In this document: piece by piece, positions 7,559-7,579 of the stretch
Layout of the letters: the number at the start of each line of letters is the position of its first letter
How positions within the stretch are numbered: position 1 is the stretch's first letter
Assembly (NCBI GenBank): GCA_002359825.1
Contig: DENY01000252.1
Location: 23,594 to 31,172 of the forward strand
Length of the DNA stretch: 7,579 nt
Direction of reading: 5' to 3'
Origin: Bacteroidales bacterium UBA2632
Lineage (GTDB): Bacteria; Bacteroidota; Bacteroidia; Bacteroidales; Dysgonomonadaceae
Position numbers and translations under genes: made by a program
Notes under the pieces: generated by a model
Databases searched by the model: none
The model's input: only the letters and a program-made list of their open reading frames with translations
Told to the model about the DNA's origin: nothing

Positions 7559-7579
7559 TTAATTTCTAATGATTTTGTT

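Noticed and set aside
7559..7579. End of a tRNA or an operon promoter upstream of secE
   Set aside because: Only 21 bases are visible; they show no CCA end, acceptor stem or promoter box, so nothing can be supported.

Overview
This window is a stretch of core bacterial chromosome carrying one gene cluster, transcribed entirely on the minus strand: secE, nusG, rplK, rplA, rplJ, rplL, rpoB, rpoC (gene order, running from the right end of the window to the left). The host is very likely a member of the Bacteroidota. The RpoB N-terminus ([20 protein letters not shown]...), the 1270-residue length of beta, the RpoC start ([10 protein letters not shown]...), the short single-span SecE, the strong AT bias and the lack of Shine-Dalgarno sequences all fit that phylum. 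I cannot fix the order or genus from sequence reading alone.

Layout from right to left: secE (7367-7558) begins 21 bases inside the window edge, so whatever precedes it is not visible (often a tRNA-Trp and tuf in this phylum). It is followed 16 bases later by nusG, then a 74-base spacer, then rplK, rplA and rplJ packed tightly (gaps of 19 and 6 bases). A 51-base spacer leads to rplL. The rplL-rpoB spacer (4501-4605) holds a perfect 14-bp inverted repeat followed by a short T-run in the direction of transcription, the best candidate for a partial terminator or RNA-processing site in the window. After rpoB comes an 89-base AT-rich spacer and then the first 199 codons of rpoC, which runs off the left edge.

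Together the genes encode part of the protein export channel (SecE), a transcription elongation factor (NusG), four proteins of the large ribosomal subunit forming the L1 stalk and the L11/L10/L12 GTPase-associated stalk, and the two largest subunits of RNA polymerase. All reading frames are intact and carry the expected family motifs.

I found no mobile element, RNA gene, CRISPR array, defence or biosynthetic locus, and no credible sign of an undescribed system. The points worth a second look are regulatory: the hairpin before rpoB, the lack of room for the usual L10 leader before rplJ, the rplK leader, and the translation start signals. No gene-free stretch longer than 300 bases exists here.
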